A stretch of 64,000 nt of DNA from Mycobacterium scrofulaceum (GCF_002086735.1 NZ_MVIJ01000026.1:17437-81436); one strand, 5' to 3'; positions 41,473-50,415 are shown, numbered from the stretch's first letter. The notes: generated by a model from the sequence alone, not told the origin. A program made the numbers and translations.

Positions 41473-43079
41473 CGGGGCGCTCCCTCTGCTGAAGCCACGC
41501 GGCCGGGCCTGCTGTCGGGCGCGAGCCCATCGTGCGCCAGCAGCGCGTCGGCGCGCGACAGCGTCGGCCCGCCGGCGAACAGCGCCAGCACCGACCACGG
41601 GACGGGCACCGCCGGCTCGCTCAGGCCAAGGGCCTCAACGGTTTTGCCTCGCCCGGCGGCCGAGTTCTCGGCCTCGTTGTCGATGCCGTAGCGAACCCCG
41701 GTGTCGGACACCCAGAACAACGACCCGGTGCCGGGCGCGCCGGCGCCGCCGGTGACGGTCTGGGCGAAGTAGCCGGTACCCGGCGCCAGAGCCACGCGAG
41801 CGGCGGTCGCCGGGGAGGCACCCACCAGGTCGACGGTGCGGATGGATTCCGGCACGGGCAGCGCCGAACCCGACAACAGGCTCAGCGAGCTGGTGGCGGC
41901 CCCGGCCGGCTTGCTCCAGTACACGCACGCAACGGGGTCCTTGGCGGCGTCGACGAGGGTGACCTGGCGGTCGGGATAACGCGCGGTATCGAGCATCCGC
42001 GACACCGGCAACTTGGCCACGGCGTCGGCGCCCAGCCGCGGCGGCTGATCCAGGCCGTAGGAGTTGGTGTTGCGCAGGATCGCGGCGAGCACCGGGGAGA
42101 TGGGCTGCAGGCCATCCGGCAACACCGCGTAGTAGCGCGCCGCACCCGACGAGTTCTGGTCCAGTGCATAGGAAACCACCACGGCGCCGATCGGCGCGGG
42201 CACGGCGAACCCGGCCGGGGCGCCGGCGTTCGGGATGCCCGGCGCCGTCAGCGGCGGCGCCTCGGGGATCGCGTTGAACAGCCCCAGCGCGACGGGCCGC
42301 GGTGCGGGGATCTCCGAGTTGTTCAGCCCCAGGCCCAGCGCGTTGGTGACCGCGTGGTCGGCCAGGTTGATCTGGCTGCGCCTGCCGTCCCAGAGCAGCC
42401 AGGTGCTGGCGCCCTTGTCGCCCGGGGAGTCGACCAGGATTCCCCGCCCGGCATCGAGTTTGGCCGCCCGCGCGCCGCCGCTGTCGGGCCGGCCGGCGAT
42501 CACGGTGACGCCGGTGCTGTGCACGGCGTGGGCCGTCCCGCCGACGCCGTCGCACACGGTCCAGTTCGCGTCGCGCGTGGTGTTCTGCACCATGCGCTCG
42601 GGTGCGCCCGGAATGCCGATCAGGTTGCCCCGCGGAAACCGGTCCAGCTCACTACTTTTCACCGTGGCGGGGTTGACGGGCTTGCCGACGATCAGCCGGG
42701 CCGACGTCAGGTTGAGCACGGGGTGCAGCTGGTCGCCCACCCGGACGTAGAGGGCCGCGGTCGACCGGTCGGCGAGCACGGTGTTGGTGCCGACCGTCCC
42801 GTTGGGCCGGATCAGCGAGAACACGAAGCAGCCCGCCAGCGCGGTGGCGAGCAGGACCACGCCCATCAGCACCGCGCGCGACTGGGTGCGCAGCGGGTCG
42901 ACGAGCATTCTGGTGTCGTGCAGGGCGATGCCCGAAGCGATGCGACGCATCACGAATCGCCATCCGCTGACCTGGTGGCGGGTGACGAAACCGCGGCGGT
43001 ACTCGACCTTGTCGGGGTTGTCGTTGACCGGGGTCCGGGAGGCGAACGAACGCCGTTCGTCGGGTTCAGGATTCGTCAT
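41469..43079 (-). CDS. eccB3: ESX-3 component EccB3
   Basis: This 536-residue protein has a short cytoplasmic N-terminus containing RRGFVTRHQVSGWRFVMRRI, one transmembrane helix (about 70-92, VLMGVVLLATALAGCFVF) and a large periplasmic domain that links channel protomers. The R-rich RFVMRRIASGIALHD region is the EccB signature. Length matches M. tuberculosis (538 as I recall). The start overlaps the eccA3 stop, ATGA. Periplasmic Cys residues are VCDGV and ACVYW. Confidence 0.95.
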   Translation of the reverse strand: MTNPEPDERRSFASRTPVNDNPDKVEYRRGFVTRHQVSGWRFVMRRIASGIALHDTRMLVDPLRTQSRAVLMGVVLLATALAGCFVFSLIRPNGTVGTNTVLADRSTAALYVRVGDQLHPVLNLTSARLIVGKPVNPATVKSSELDRFPRGNLIGIPGAPERMVQNTTRDANWTVCDGVGGTAHAVHSTGVTVIAGRPDSGGARAAKLDAGRGILVDSPGDKGASTWLLWDGRRSQINLADHAVTNALGLGLNNSEIPAPRPVALGLFNAIPEAPPLTAPGIPNAGAPAGFAVPAPIGAVVVSYALDQNSSGAARYYAVLPDGLQPISPVLAAILRNTNSYGLDQPPRLGADAVAKLPVSRMLDTARYPDRQVTLVDAAKDPVACVYWSKPAGAATSSLSLLSGSALPVPESIRTVDLVGASPATAARVALAPGTGYFAQTVTGGAGAPGTGSLFWVSDTGVRYGIDNEAENSAAGRGKTVEALGLSEPAVPVPWSVLALFAGGPTLSRADALLAHDGLAPDSRPGRVASAEGAPR

Positions 43080-44935
43080 GCCGGCACCGACAGCCCGAGG
43101 CCGCGCAACAACGGCTCCACCGAGTTCTCGACGTCTTGATCGGTGATCGTCATCAGCTCCTCGTCACTGAATTCCCCGGTTCCGGCGTGTTCCGAGTGGT
43201 CGAGCCGGAACTCCCGTTCTTCCTCGGAGCGTTCAACGATGTTGCGGACGAATCGACCGTTACCGGCGATGTCCAGGTTCCGCCGCGAGATCCCGTTGGC
43301 GTCGGGCGTCGACTCGGTGGCCAACTTGGTGAACAGCGCCTCCATGTGGTCCAGCGCCGCCTGCTCGAAGACGCTGTCGCGCTGCTCGGCCATCTTGGTC
43401 GCGATCTCGACGAGTTCCGGCGGTGCGTACGACGGGAAGTCGATGTTGCGGGTGAAGCGGGAGCGCAGACCCTCGTTGGTGTCCAGGAACTTGTCCAGGT
43501 CGGCGCGGTATCCGGCGATGATGACCACCAGCCGGTCGCGGTCGTTCTCCATCCGCGCGAGCAGCGTGTCGATGGCCACCAGCCCGAAGTCGTTCTTGGC
43601 GCCCGTGGCCACCAGGGCGTAGGCCTCGTCGAGGAAAAGCACCCCGTCGAGCGCGCTGTCGATGATCGCGTTCGTCTTGGCCTCGGTCTCGCCGATGTGC
43701 TGGCCGATCAGGTCGGCGCGGTGCACCTCGCGGATGTTCTCGCGCTTCAAAAGACCCAGGCCGCAATAGATCTTGGCGACCACGCGGGCGATGGTGGTCT
43801 TACCCGTGCCGGGCGGTCCGGCGAAGACCAGGTGATGGGCGCGCTGCGCGACCGCGAGCCCGCGCTGCTTGCGCACCAGCTCCATGGCGACCGAGCTCTT
43901 CAGCCGCGACACCTGGTTCTTGACCTCGTCCAGCCCGATGAACTCGGCGAGCTGCAGTTCGGCCTCGTGCAGCAGCACCGACTTGCGCTCGTGGGCCGCC
44001 GGGTCGACGAAGTCCTCGGCACTGGGCTCGGTGTCGGGGTCCCAGGGATCGGTGCGCGCTTCGATGCGGGCCGCGGTCGTGGTCACGATCCCGAAGCTCG
44101 TGTCGGACAGGGCCTGTTCGATCTGTTCGTTTTCCGGATGGGCCGCGTACAGGTCCTGCAGCACCTCGCTCGCCGATTCCTCGTCGACGTGCGCCCGCAG
44201 CACCAGCGCCTTGGCCAGCGCCCCGTCGACCGCCGCGACGGCGACGGGGCCCTCGGGTTCCTCGAGATACGACAGCGCGGGGGCGAACATGCCCAGCCGC
44301 GCCAGCGCGGTGCCCAGGGCGATCCTGGCCGCGTGCGCGAAGGCCTCGTCGAGCCCGGCGTCGTTGACGACCGGCGTCAGCAACTTGACGACGTCCGACC
44401 ATCGCTCGGCGCGGTAGTTGATCACGACGTCGACCCAGCGGGCCTCGCGCCAGCCCGGCCGGCGCGCGCTCAGGCCGGTGACGATTCGGTCGGCGTCGGC
44501 GAACCGCCCCGCCGTTGCGAGGGCCGCGGCGTAGGCGAGGTGGAAGTCGTCGGGGGTGGCGGCGCGGAACTGCAGGTACAGGCCGGTGTCGTAACGGAAG
44601 CCCAGCGCCCCGGGCGCCAGGTCCACCAGCCGCTGCAGCGTGCCGGCCGTCGCCGCCGTCTGCGACACCGCCTCCAGCACCCGCAGCGACACGTCGCCGG
44701 CGGCCGCCAGCCCCGTCCAGGCGTCGCACTGCTCGTGGGCGATGCGGGTCAGCGCGGTGAACCCGGACCGCGCGGCGACCAGGTCGGCCGGGCGCTGGCG
44801 CTGATACACCGAGATCCCGAGCGCCCTGCAACACGTGGCGAACCGGCTGACGACGTCCCCGTCGACCCGGGCCTGCGCCCGAGAATTGACGGGCTGAGCG
44901 GCGAGCACGCCGGTGTCACCGAGTTCCACGGCCAC
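43076..44935 (-). CDS. eccA3: ESX-3 AAA+ ATPase EccA3
   Basis: This 619-residue cytosolic protein has an N-terminal TPR-like helical domain (about 1-280) and a CbxX/CfqX-type AAA+ domain with Walker A GPPGTGKTTIA (about 372-382) and Walker B LFLDEAYAL (about 430-438), then the Arg finger region FTRNIDFPSY. It is thought to release PE-PPE substrates from EspG3. GTG 44935 follows GGAAAG. It is the first gene of the operon, directly downstream of the IdeR- and Zur-type sites. Confidence 0.95.
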   Translation of the reverse strand: MAVELGDTGVLAAQPVNSRAQARVDGDVVSRFATCCRALGISVYQRQRPADLVAARSGFTALTRIAHEQCDAWTGLAAAGDVSLRVLEAVSQTAATAGTLQRLVDLAPGALGFRYDTGLYLQFRAATPDDFHLAYAAALATAGRFADADRIVTGLSARRPGWREARWVDVVINYRAERWSDVVKLLTPVVNDAGLDEAFAHAARIALGTALARLGMFAPALSYLEEPEGPVAVAAVDGALAKALVLRAHVDEESASEVLQDLYAAHPENEQIEQALSDTSFGIVTTTAARIEARTDPWDPDTEPSAEDFVDPAAHERKSVLLHEAELQLAEFIGLDEVKNQVSRLKSSVAMELVRKQRGLAVAQRAHHLVFAGPPGTGKTTIARVVAKIYCGLGLLKRENIREVHRADLIGQHIGETEAKTNAIIDSALDGVLFLDEAYALVATGAKNDFGLVAIDTLLARMENDRDRLVVIIAGYRADLDKFLDTNEGLRSRFTRNIDFPSYAPPELVEIATKMAEQRDSVFEQAALDHMEALFTKLATESTPDANGISRRNLDIAGNGRFVRNIVERSEEEREFRLDHSEHAGTGEFSDEELMTITDQDVENSVEPLLRGLGLSVPA

Positions 44936-44949
44936 GTCTTTCCATGTAT

Positions 44950-44968
44950 GTAGCCTCCCCTAACCTGA
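44950..44968 (-). promoter_or_regulatory. Possible second, weaker IdeR half-site pair
   Basis: The reverse strand reads TCAGGTTAGGGGAGGCTAC, which matches 13 of 19 positions of the IdeR consensus TTAGGTTAGGCTAACCTAA as I recall it. It lies 11 bases from the stronger site. IdeR often binds as two dimers, so a weaker neighbour would make sense, but the match may be chance. Confidence 0.3.
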
Positions 44969-44979
44969 CCCGCCTGAAG

Positions 44980-44998
44980 TTAGCATTGCATAAGCTAA
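44980..44998. promoter_or_regulatory. IdeR box upstream of eccA3
   Basis: The palindrome TTAGCATTGCATAAGCTAA matches the iron-box consensus at 14 of 19 positions on the reverse strand, with perfect TTAG/CTAA ends. It sits 45-63 bases before the eccA3 start. In M. tuberculosis IdeR represses ESX-3 when iron is plentiful. Confidence 0.8.
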
Positions 44999-45154
44999 GT
45001 GTCGAGGCGCGAGGGCCCGTCCGGCTCACCACGCCCCTCCCAGTTCTCTACCGCTAATGAGGATGCTAGCCCGCAAAATGCGCCGCATTTTCGGTCCTTA
45101 CTCCCAGCCTCAGTAGGTTGGCAGGCCGTTTGCAGCGCCCTCTAAGCGGCCGAG

Positions 45155-45178
45155 CTTATCGAAAATCATTTTCATTAG
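45155..45178. promoter_or_regulatory. Zur box upstream of ESX-3
   Basis: The core CGAAAATCATTTTCATTA differs from the Zur palindrome TGAAAATCATTTTCA at one position (C for T at 45160). Zur represses ESX-3 when zinc is sufficient in M. tuberculosis. Confidence 0.8.
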
Positions 45179-45276
45179 CAAGCCGATAGGTCCTCACCGC
45201 CCGGTCGCCGGACAAGCGAATAGTCGTCCGCCGTCGTTGAAAAGTTCCCGTCCCGGTCATCCCGATCTGGGCTCCG

Positions 45277-46752
45277 CTAATCCGGCTCCCACGAGCCCGG
45301 CAACATCGGCAGCGTCGGTCCGCCGCCGAACTCGTCGCCGGCCAGCGTCGCCAGGCCGGCCGCGTCGGCGGCGCCCTTGCCCGCCGTTCCGGCGAAACCC
45401 AACGGCCCGGCGGCCCGGTCCGACGCGATTGACGGCGCCGGGTCGCCGAGCGGGTCGACCCCCGAACCGGCGTCCGGCTCCAGGTCCACGTATTCGTAGC
45501 CGCGGTAGTGATCCTTCATCGCCGCCCGGCGCCGCCGGCGGGCCCGCTGCGCCGCCCGCGCCGATGCCGCAGCCGCTGCGGCGGCCGAGGCGGAGTCGGG
45601 CTCCGGCGCCTTGCGTTGCGCGCGGCTGCCGATGCCCGTGTCCGTCCCGATCGTGGGACCCCCGATCAGATATGGGAAGGCGGCTCCCTCGACCCCGGTC
45701 GGCGGCGGCGGTGGAGCCGCCGTTGCCGGGGCCGGGGCCGGCGCAGGTGACGGGGCCGACGTCGGGCTGGAAGACGGCGCGGGCGCCGCGGCCGGGGCAG
45801 CGCTCGCAACGACCGGAGCACCGCCGACGACGGGTGCATCGGGTGCCGGAGCCACTGGTGCCGGCGCGGCGACGGCAGCGGGGGCCGGCTGGATTCCGGC
45901 CATCAGGCTCAAGCCCGCTATGCCCCCGGCAAAACCGCCCGGCACGATGAACGGCAGGGCAGCAAGCTGCGGGAACGCCTGGAGCGCCTCGCCCACGTGG
46001 GTGAACTCGTCCGCGATGAGCCCGGCGGGCCCGAAAATGTCTTGCAGCAGATCCTCTATCGCGTCGACCGGGTTGCTCGGAAATTCCGCCAGATCTCGTC
46101 CTATCGTCTGGAAGATCTCGAGGAATCGATTCACCCACCAGCTCAGCTGGTACGGGTCGCCGCCGTCATTGTCGACGATTCCGTCGTCGTCACTGTCTTG
46201 ACCGCTGCCGCTGGCCTGCACGATTTGTGGCGCGGGCCCCGGCTGCGGCGCCGAAGTCACCGCCATGGTCGACACCGCCTGGTAGGTCGACATCGTGGTG
46301 GCCGCCTGCACCCACATCCGCGCGTAGTCGGCCTCGTTGACCGCGATGGGGATGGTGTTGACGCCGAAGAAGTTCGTCGCGACCAGCGCGCCGTGGACGG
46401 CGTGGTTCGCGGCCAGTTCCGGCAGCGTCGGCATGGCGGCCAGCGCCCCGGTGTAGGCGGCCGCCGCGGTCTCGTGCCGCGCAGCGGCCGCCGCGCTGTC
46501 GGCGCTCGCGCGCGTCAGCCACGCCAGGTAGGGCGCGTGGGCGGCCGCGTACTGCTCGGCGGTGGGCCCCTCCCACGCCCCGGCCTGCGCCGCTGCCAGC
46601 GTCGCGGACAGCTCGTCCGCGGCCGAGGCGTAGGTCGCGCTCAGCGAGCTCCAGGCGGCCGCGGCGGACAGCAGGCCGGCAGGCCCCGGACCGCTGCTCA
46701 GTTGAGCCGAATGGACCTCCGGGGGCAGGGCCATCCACACCGGTGCGGTCAT
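45277..46752 (-). CDS. PPE-PPW family protein (PPE3-like)
   Basis: This 491-residue PPE starts TAPVWMALPPEVHSAQLSSGPG and keeps the N-terminal domain to about residue 175, a WEGP turn, and EADYARMWVQAATTMSTYQA. The tail carries LGFAGT and LPMLPGSW, the PPW signatures. The linker has an acidic run (DSDDDGIVDNDGGD) not seen in PPE4. It sits between the Rv0281-type methyltransferase (150-base gap) and the ESX-3 promoter. It is either a PPE3 orthologue or a lineage-specific copy; the gene at 47819 is the other candidate for PPE3. Probable ESX-3 substrate by subfamily and location. Confidence 0.9.
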   Translation of the reverse strand: MTAPVWMALPPEVHSAQLSSGPGPAGLLSAAAAWSSLSATYASAADELSATLAAAQAGAWEGPTAEQYAAAHAPYLAWLTRASADSAAAAARHETAAAAYTGALAAMPTLPELAANHAVHGALVATNFFGVNTIPIAVNEADYARMWVQAATTMSTYQAVSTMAVTSAPQPGPAPQIVQASGSGQDSDDDGIVDNDGGDPYQLSWWVNRFLEIFQTIGRDLAEFPSNPVDAIEDLLQDIFGPAGLIADEFTHVGEALQAFPQLAALPFIVPGGFAGGIAGLSLMAGIQPAPAAVAAPAPVAPAPDAPVVGGAPVVASAAPAAAPAPSSSPTSAPSPAPAPAPATAAPPPPPTGVEGAAFPYLIGGPTIGTDTGIGSRAQRKAPEPDSASAAAAAAASARAAQRARRRRRAAMKDHYRGYEYVDLEPDAGSGVDPLGDPAPSIASDRAAGPLGFAGTAGKGAADAAGLATLAGDEFGGGPTLPMLPGSWEPD

Positions 46753-46902
46753 CCCGCGACTCCTCGCCGGGCTGGGACCGGCGCCGCCCGGGCTGTTGGG
46801 CGGCGCACCGATCAGCCCGGTAGTAGTCGAGGGGCGGCGCGCGAAAGTTCCCGCGCGGGGTCAACTCATCGGGAACTCATGCGAAAACCCGGCCGCGCCG
46901 GG

Positions 46903-47808
46903 TCAGGCTTTGACCGCGCTCACCAGGGTGTTGCGGGCGATCATCGGACCGGCGTCGACGTCGGGCCCGGGCACCGGCCTGCCGTTCTGGCGGAGGAAGT
47001 CGGCCAGCGGGGTGCCGACCGCGGTCCAGCCCCGCTCGCCGAACCATTGGGTCGCGGGCGCGATCCGCTCGTTGTAGACCAACTGATAGAAGGGCCGCTC
47101 GGCGCCGTCGGCCATCGCGGCGCGCTCTTGCTCGCGTTTGGCCTCGAAGTCGGCCTGGTCGAGCGGGGCGCCGTCTTCGACGGCGACGTGGCTGCCCGAA
47201 GCGGCCAGGCCGTCGATGCCGGTGAACAGCTGCTGCTGGGCGGCGGCAGGGAGATAGATCAGCAGGCCTTCGGCGATCCAGGCCGAGGGCCGGTTGGCGT
47301 CGAAGCCGCTGTCGCGCAGCGCTTGCGGCCAGTCGTCGCGCAGGTCGACCGCGATCTCGCGGCGCTCCGCCTTCGGTTGGGCGCCCTGCCGGGTGAGCAC
47401 CTCGCGCTTGAAGTCGAGGACCTGCGGCTGGTCCAGCTCGAAAATGGTCGTGCCGGCGGGCCAGTCCAGGCGGTAGGCGCGGGAGTCCAGACCCGCCGCC
47501 AGGATGACCACCTGCCGCACGCCGGCGCCGGCCGCGCGGCGGAAATAGTCGTCGAAGTACTTGGTGCGGGCGCCCTGGAAGTTGACGAAGTGCTGGCCGA
47601 AGTCGGCCGTCGTCAGCTCGTGATCGGGGGCCCTGCCGTCCAGGACGTCGGCCGCCCACCCACCCACGGCGCGGCAGAACACCTCCGCATAGGGGTCGAC
47701 GACCAGCGGGTCCGGCTTCTGCGCCTCCAGCGCTCGCGCGGTCGCCACGAACAACGCCGTCGAACCGACACTTGTCGTGATGTCCCAGGTATCACCTTCG
47801 CTACGCAC
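46903..47808 (-). CDS. SAM-dependent methyltransferase, Rv0281 type
   Basis: This 301-residue protein belongs to the leucine-carboxymethyltransferase-like family that is expanded in mycobacteria. Motifs: EGDTWDITTSVGSTAL at the start, VVILAAGLDSRAYRLDWPAG (SAM loop, about 92-111), FELDQPQVLDFK, IAEGLLIYLPAAAQQ. Function unknown; polyketide- or lipid-linked O-methylation is possible. It begins ten bases after the PPE at 47819, so it is very probably in that Zur-linked transcript. The PPE-methyltransferase-ESX-3 order matches M. tuberculosis Rv0280-Rv0281-Rv0282. Confidence 0.85.
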   Translation of the reverse strand: MRSEGDTWDITTSVGSTALFVATARALEAQKPDPLVVDPYAEVFCRAVGGWAADVLDGRAPDHELTTADFGQHFVNFQGARTKYFDDYFRRAAGAGVRQVVILAAGLDSRAYRLDWPAGTTIFELDQPQVLDFKREVLTRQGAQPKAERREIAVDLRDDWPQALRDSGFDANRPSAWIAEGLLIYLPAAAQQQLFTGIDGLAASGSHVAVEDGAPLDQADFEAKREQERAAMADGAERPFYQLVYNERIAPATQWFGERGWTAVGTPLADFLRQNGRPVPGPDVDAGPMIARNTLVSAVKA

Positions 47809-47818
47809 GGAGTCGACA

Positions 47819-49411
47819 TTACCGACGCCCGGCGTCCGGCCGATCCGGCGCGGTGCTGCCGTCGGAATTCCAGCCGCCCGGCAACATCGGTAGCCGTGGG
47901 CTGGACCCGAACTCGTCGGCCAGTGCGGTCAGGCCCGTTGCCCGGGCGGTGGCCTTTGCCTGCGCGGTTCCGGCAAACCCCAGCCCTGCGGCGCCGCGGT
48001 CGGAGGCGGCCGTCGACGCCTCGTCAGCCGGCGCGCCCCAATCCGGGTCGACGTCGACGTTCATGTCCGCGAACTCGTCGCCGTGGTCGCGCTGGGTCGC
48101 GCGCCGGCGCCGGCGCGCCCTGGCCCCTGCCCGGGCCGCGGCCGCGGCCGCGGCCGCGGCGCTATCGGGCTCCGGCGCTTTCCTTTTGGCGCTGGAGCTG
48201 GCGCTCGCACCCATCCCCGAACCCGTCCCGATGCCGGGCGGAGCGACGACGTACGGCGGCGCGAAACCCGCCGCGTGCGGTGGCGGGGGCGCGGGCGGCG
48301 CGGGGCCGGCAACGGTGGTGGCGGTCGCAGCGGGCGCAGTCGCCGGTGCCGAAGCGGGGGCCGCGGCCGGCGCGACGGCGCTCGGTGCCATCGCGACCGC
48401 CGGCATCGGACTGGGGGGCGGGGCGGTCGCCGGCACCAGCGCCGGGACGGCCGAGTGCGGTATGGCGCCCAGGCCGGCCAGCCCGGCGAGGCCCGCGACG
48501 GCGCCGAAGGGGGCCACGGCGAGCAGCAGGGCAGGGGCCAGCAGCTGCGGCGCCGTGGCCAGGATCTCGAGGATGTGTGTCGGCCAGTCAAACAGCGCGA
48601 GCTGAACGATGTACTGAAACGCCAGGGCCGGATTGTGCACCAGGTAATAGCCAAACTGCTCGAAGTCCTCCAGGAGTTCCAGCGCTCGAACGACCCACCA
48701 AATCGGCTGACTCGCGTTCGTGTAGGCGTCGTAAGGCAGGCCGTTCACGGTGCCCTGCGCGGGATCCCAGTTGATGCCGAGGTTCTTCAGGATGTTGGCG
48801 ATGAACTGGTCGAGCGGATTGTTGATGGTGGGGTCGTGTACACCGCCACCCGAGTCCTGGCTGCTGGCATCGGATTTCACGATCGGCGGCGCGGGCTCGG
48901 CCTTGGGCGTCGACGCCACCGCCGCGGTGGAGACCGCTTGATAGGTGGTCATCGTGCCGGCCGCCTGCACCCACATGCGCGCGTAGTCCGCCTCGTTGAG
49001 CGCGATCGGAACCGTGTTGACGCCGAAGAAGTTCGTCGCCACCAGCGCGCCGTGGACGGCGTGGTTGGCGGCGAGTTCCGGCAGCGTCGGCATGGTGGCC
49101 ACCGCCGCGGTGTAGGCGACCGCGGCGGTCTCGTGTTGCGCGGCGGCGACGGCGCTGTCCGCGCTGGCCCGCGTCAGCCACGCGAGGTAGGGGGCGTGCG
49201 CGGCGACGTACGATTCGGCGCTCGGCCCCTCCCACGAGCCGGCCTGCGCGGCGGCCAGCACGCCGCTGAGTTGCGCCGCGGCCGAGGCGTATTCGGCGCT
49301 CAGCTCGGACCACGCGTCCGCCGCCGCCAGCAGCGAGGCCGGACCGGGGCCGCTGCTGAGCAAAGCGGAATGCACCTCGGGTGGGGAGGCCATCCATATC
49401 GGGGCCGTCAT
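47819..49411 (-). CDS. PPE-PPW family protein (PPE3-like), Zur-linked
   Basis: This 530-residue PPE starts TAPIWMASPPEVHSALLSSGPG; the N-terminal domain closely resembles those at 45277 and 35689. It ends with LGFAGTAQAKATARATG and LPMLPGGW, the PPW signatures. An Ala-rich stretch of the C-terminal part is encoded by a GGCCGC hexamer repeat (48134-48160). GAGGAG precedes the ATG. A Zur-type palindrome lies 42-65 bases upstream. By position just before the Rv0281-type methyltransferase this is the best PPE3 (Rv0280) equivalent. Confidence 0.92.
   Translation of the reverse strand: MTAPIWMASPPEVHSALLSSGPGPASLLAAADAWSELSAEYASAAAQLSGVLAAAQAGSWEGPSAESYVAAHAPYLAWLTRASADSAVAAAQHETAAVAYTAAVATMPTLPELAANHAVHGALVATNFFGVNTVPIALNEADYARMWVQAAGTMTTYQAVSTAAVASTPKAEPAPPIVKSDASSQDSGGGVHDPTINNPLDQFIANILKNLGINWDPAQGTVNGLPYDAYTNASQPIWWVVRALELLEDFEQFGYYLVHNPALAFQYIVQLALFDWPTHILEILATAPQLLAPALLLAVAPFGAVAGLAGLAGLGAIPHSAVPALVPATAPPPSPMPAVAMAPSAVAPAAAPASAPATAPAATATTVAGPAPPAPPPPHAAGFAPPYVVAPPGIGTGSGMGASASSSAKRKAPEPDSAAAAAAAAARAGARARRRRRATQRDHGDEFADMNVDVDPDWGAPADEASTAASDRGAAGLGFAGTAQAKATARATGLTALADEFGSSPRLPMLPGGWNSDGSTAPDRPDAGRR
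48134..48160. repeat. GGCCGC hexamer tandem repeat
   Basis: Four complete GGCCGC copies plus GGC lie inside the PPE gene and encode an Ala run on the reverse strand. Copy changes would keep the frame and only alter Ala number. Confidence 0.8.
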
Positions 49412-49452
49412 AGCGCTCCTCGGGCCGGAAGGCGTACCGGACAGAGCGGAGC

Positions 49453-49476
49453 TTAATGAATATGATTTTCGTTATC
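49453..49476. promoter_or_regulatory. Zur box upstream of the PPE gene at 47819
   Basis: On the reverse strand the site reads TAACGAAAATCATATTCATTA, which matches the 21-base Zur palindrome (TAATGAAAATCATTTTCATTA) at 19 positions. It lies 42 bases upstream of the start codon, overlapping the likely promoter. Confidence 0.78.
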
Positions 49477-49512
49477 AACTTGACGGGCCGGACGATCCCA
49501 CGCGGGGTCCGG

Positions 49513-50415
49513 CTAGACCAACGGGCGGCCCGTCCGGATCCGGCGGTCGACGTCGGCGAGCAGGACGTTGAACGGGTACCGCCGGACGAACCGCGGCAGG
49601 CGCCGGTTCACCAGGGCCAGCGCCGCGATGAGCCGGTCGAAGCGCCGCTGCCGGGTGGCGTCCCAGGGCAGCCGCATCTCGTCGCGGAACCGTTGCGGCA
49701 GAAAGCCCGTGGTGATCAGCAGCGCCACGCTTTCGGAGGCGCGCTGCAGGGGGCGCGGCAGCGCCAGCCCGCGGATGCGGTTGGCCGCGATCGGATAGAG
49801 GTACTCGCGGACGGCCTCGTCGATGTGGACCCGGGCCAGCGACTCCTGCCAGTACCGGTCGAACGCCGCCCGGTCCGCCGGCCACATCGCCGGGGGCACC
49901 TGCAGCGTGGTGGCCAGCGCCGCGCCCTCGCGGTAATGGCGGTCGGCGTCCTCGCCGTCCAGCTCGCCGATGAACATGCGGTAGATGTCGACCCCGCCCT
50001 TGTACAGGCAGGCCCCCACCCACAGCTGCAGGTCGGGATCGAAGGCGTTGTACTGCACCGGGCTTTCGGGGGTCGAGTAGACCTGCGCATGCGCCCGGTT
50101 CACCGCCCGCCGGAAGGCGTCCTTCTGCGCGTCGCTGCCCATCGTCGCCACGGCCAGGTAGGTGAAGGTGGTGCGCGCGCGCTTGATCGGATGCAGGTCG
50201 ACGCGACCACTCTCGACGCGACTCTCCATCACGCCGTAGCCGACACCGGGGCGCGCCAACTGCATGATCACGTTCGCGGGCCCGGCCAGCAGCGCGACGC
50301 CCATCAACCCCTCGTCGATGCCGAGTGCCCGCCGGCGCCGAGGCCGCCGAGCACGGGGGCGGTCGGCGACCGGACGCTCGACCTGCCGAATCGGTTCGTG
50401 CACCGGGATTGCCAT
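49513..50415 (-). CDS. MpaB/DUF2236 family protein (Rv0276-like)
   Basis: This 300-residue protein fits the latex-clearing/MpaB-like haem oxygenase family (DUF2236). Visible are GPANVIMQLARPGVGYGVMES near the start, RTTFTYLAVATMG, an Asp-Leu-Gln-Leu-Trp motif (FDPDLQLWVGACLYKGG) and the closing LPRFVRRYPFNVLLADVDRR. Some members oxidise steroids or mycophenolic acid; the substrate here is unknown. GGGAGGA precedes the ATG. It is divergent from a TetR gene that probably regulates it, as with Rv0275c-Rv0276 in M. tuberculosis. Confidence 0.8.
   Translation of the reverse strand: MAIPVHEPIRQVERPVADRPRARRPRRRRALGIDEGLMGVALLAGPANVIMQLARPGVGYGVMESRVESGRVDLHPIKRARTTFTYLAVATMGSDAQKDAFRRAVNRAHAQVYSTPESPVQYNAFDPDLQLWVGACLYKGGVDIYRMFIGELDGEDADRHYREGAALATTLQVPPAMWPADRAAFDRYWQESLARVHIDEAVREYLYPIAANRIRGLALPRPLQRASESVALLITTGFLPQRFRDEMRLPWDATRQRRFDRLIAALALVNRRLPRFVRRYPFNVLLADVDRRIRTGRPLV

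Larger units (their letters stand above)
44936..45276 (-). promoter_or_regulatory. ESX-3 operon promoter region
   Basis: This 341-base gap between the upstream PPE and eccA3 carries the IdeR box (44980-44998) near the start codon and the Zur box (about 45155-45178) about 220 bases upstream. It is clearly less GC-rich than its surroundings. The distance between the two sites suggests separate promoters or binding at different steps. No gene is visible in it. Confidence 0.75.

Noticed and set aside
46753..46902. A Zur box before the PPE gene at 45277
   Set aside because: The 150-base gap is GC-rich and has no GAAAATCATTTTC-like core.
48083..49456. Long plus-strand frame over the PPE gene
   Set aside because: Antisense to the PPE-PPW gene with complete PPE signatures, and its translation is Arg/Gly-rich.
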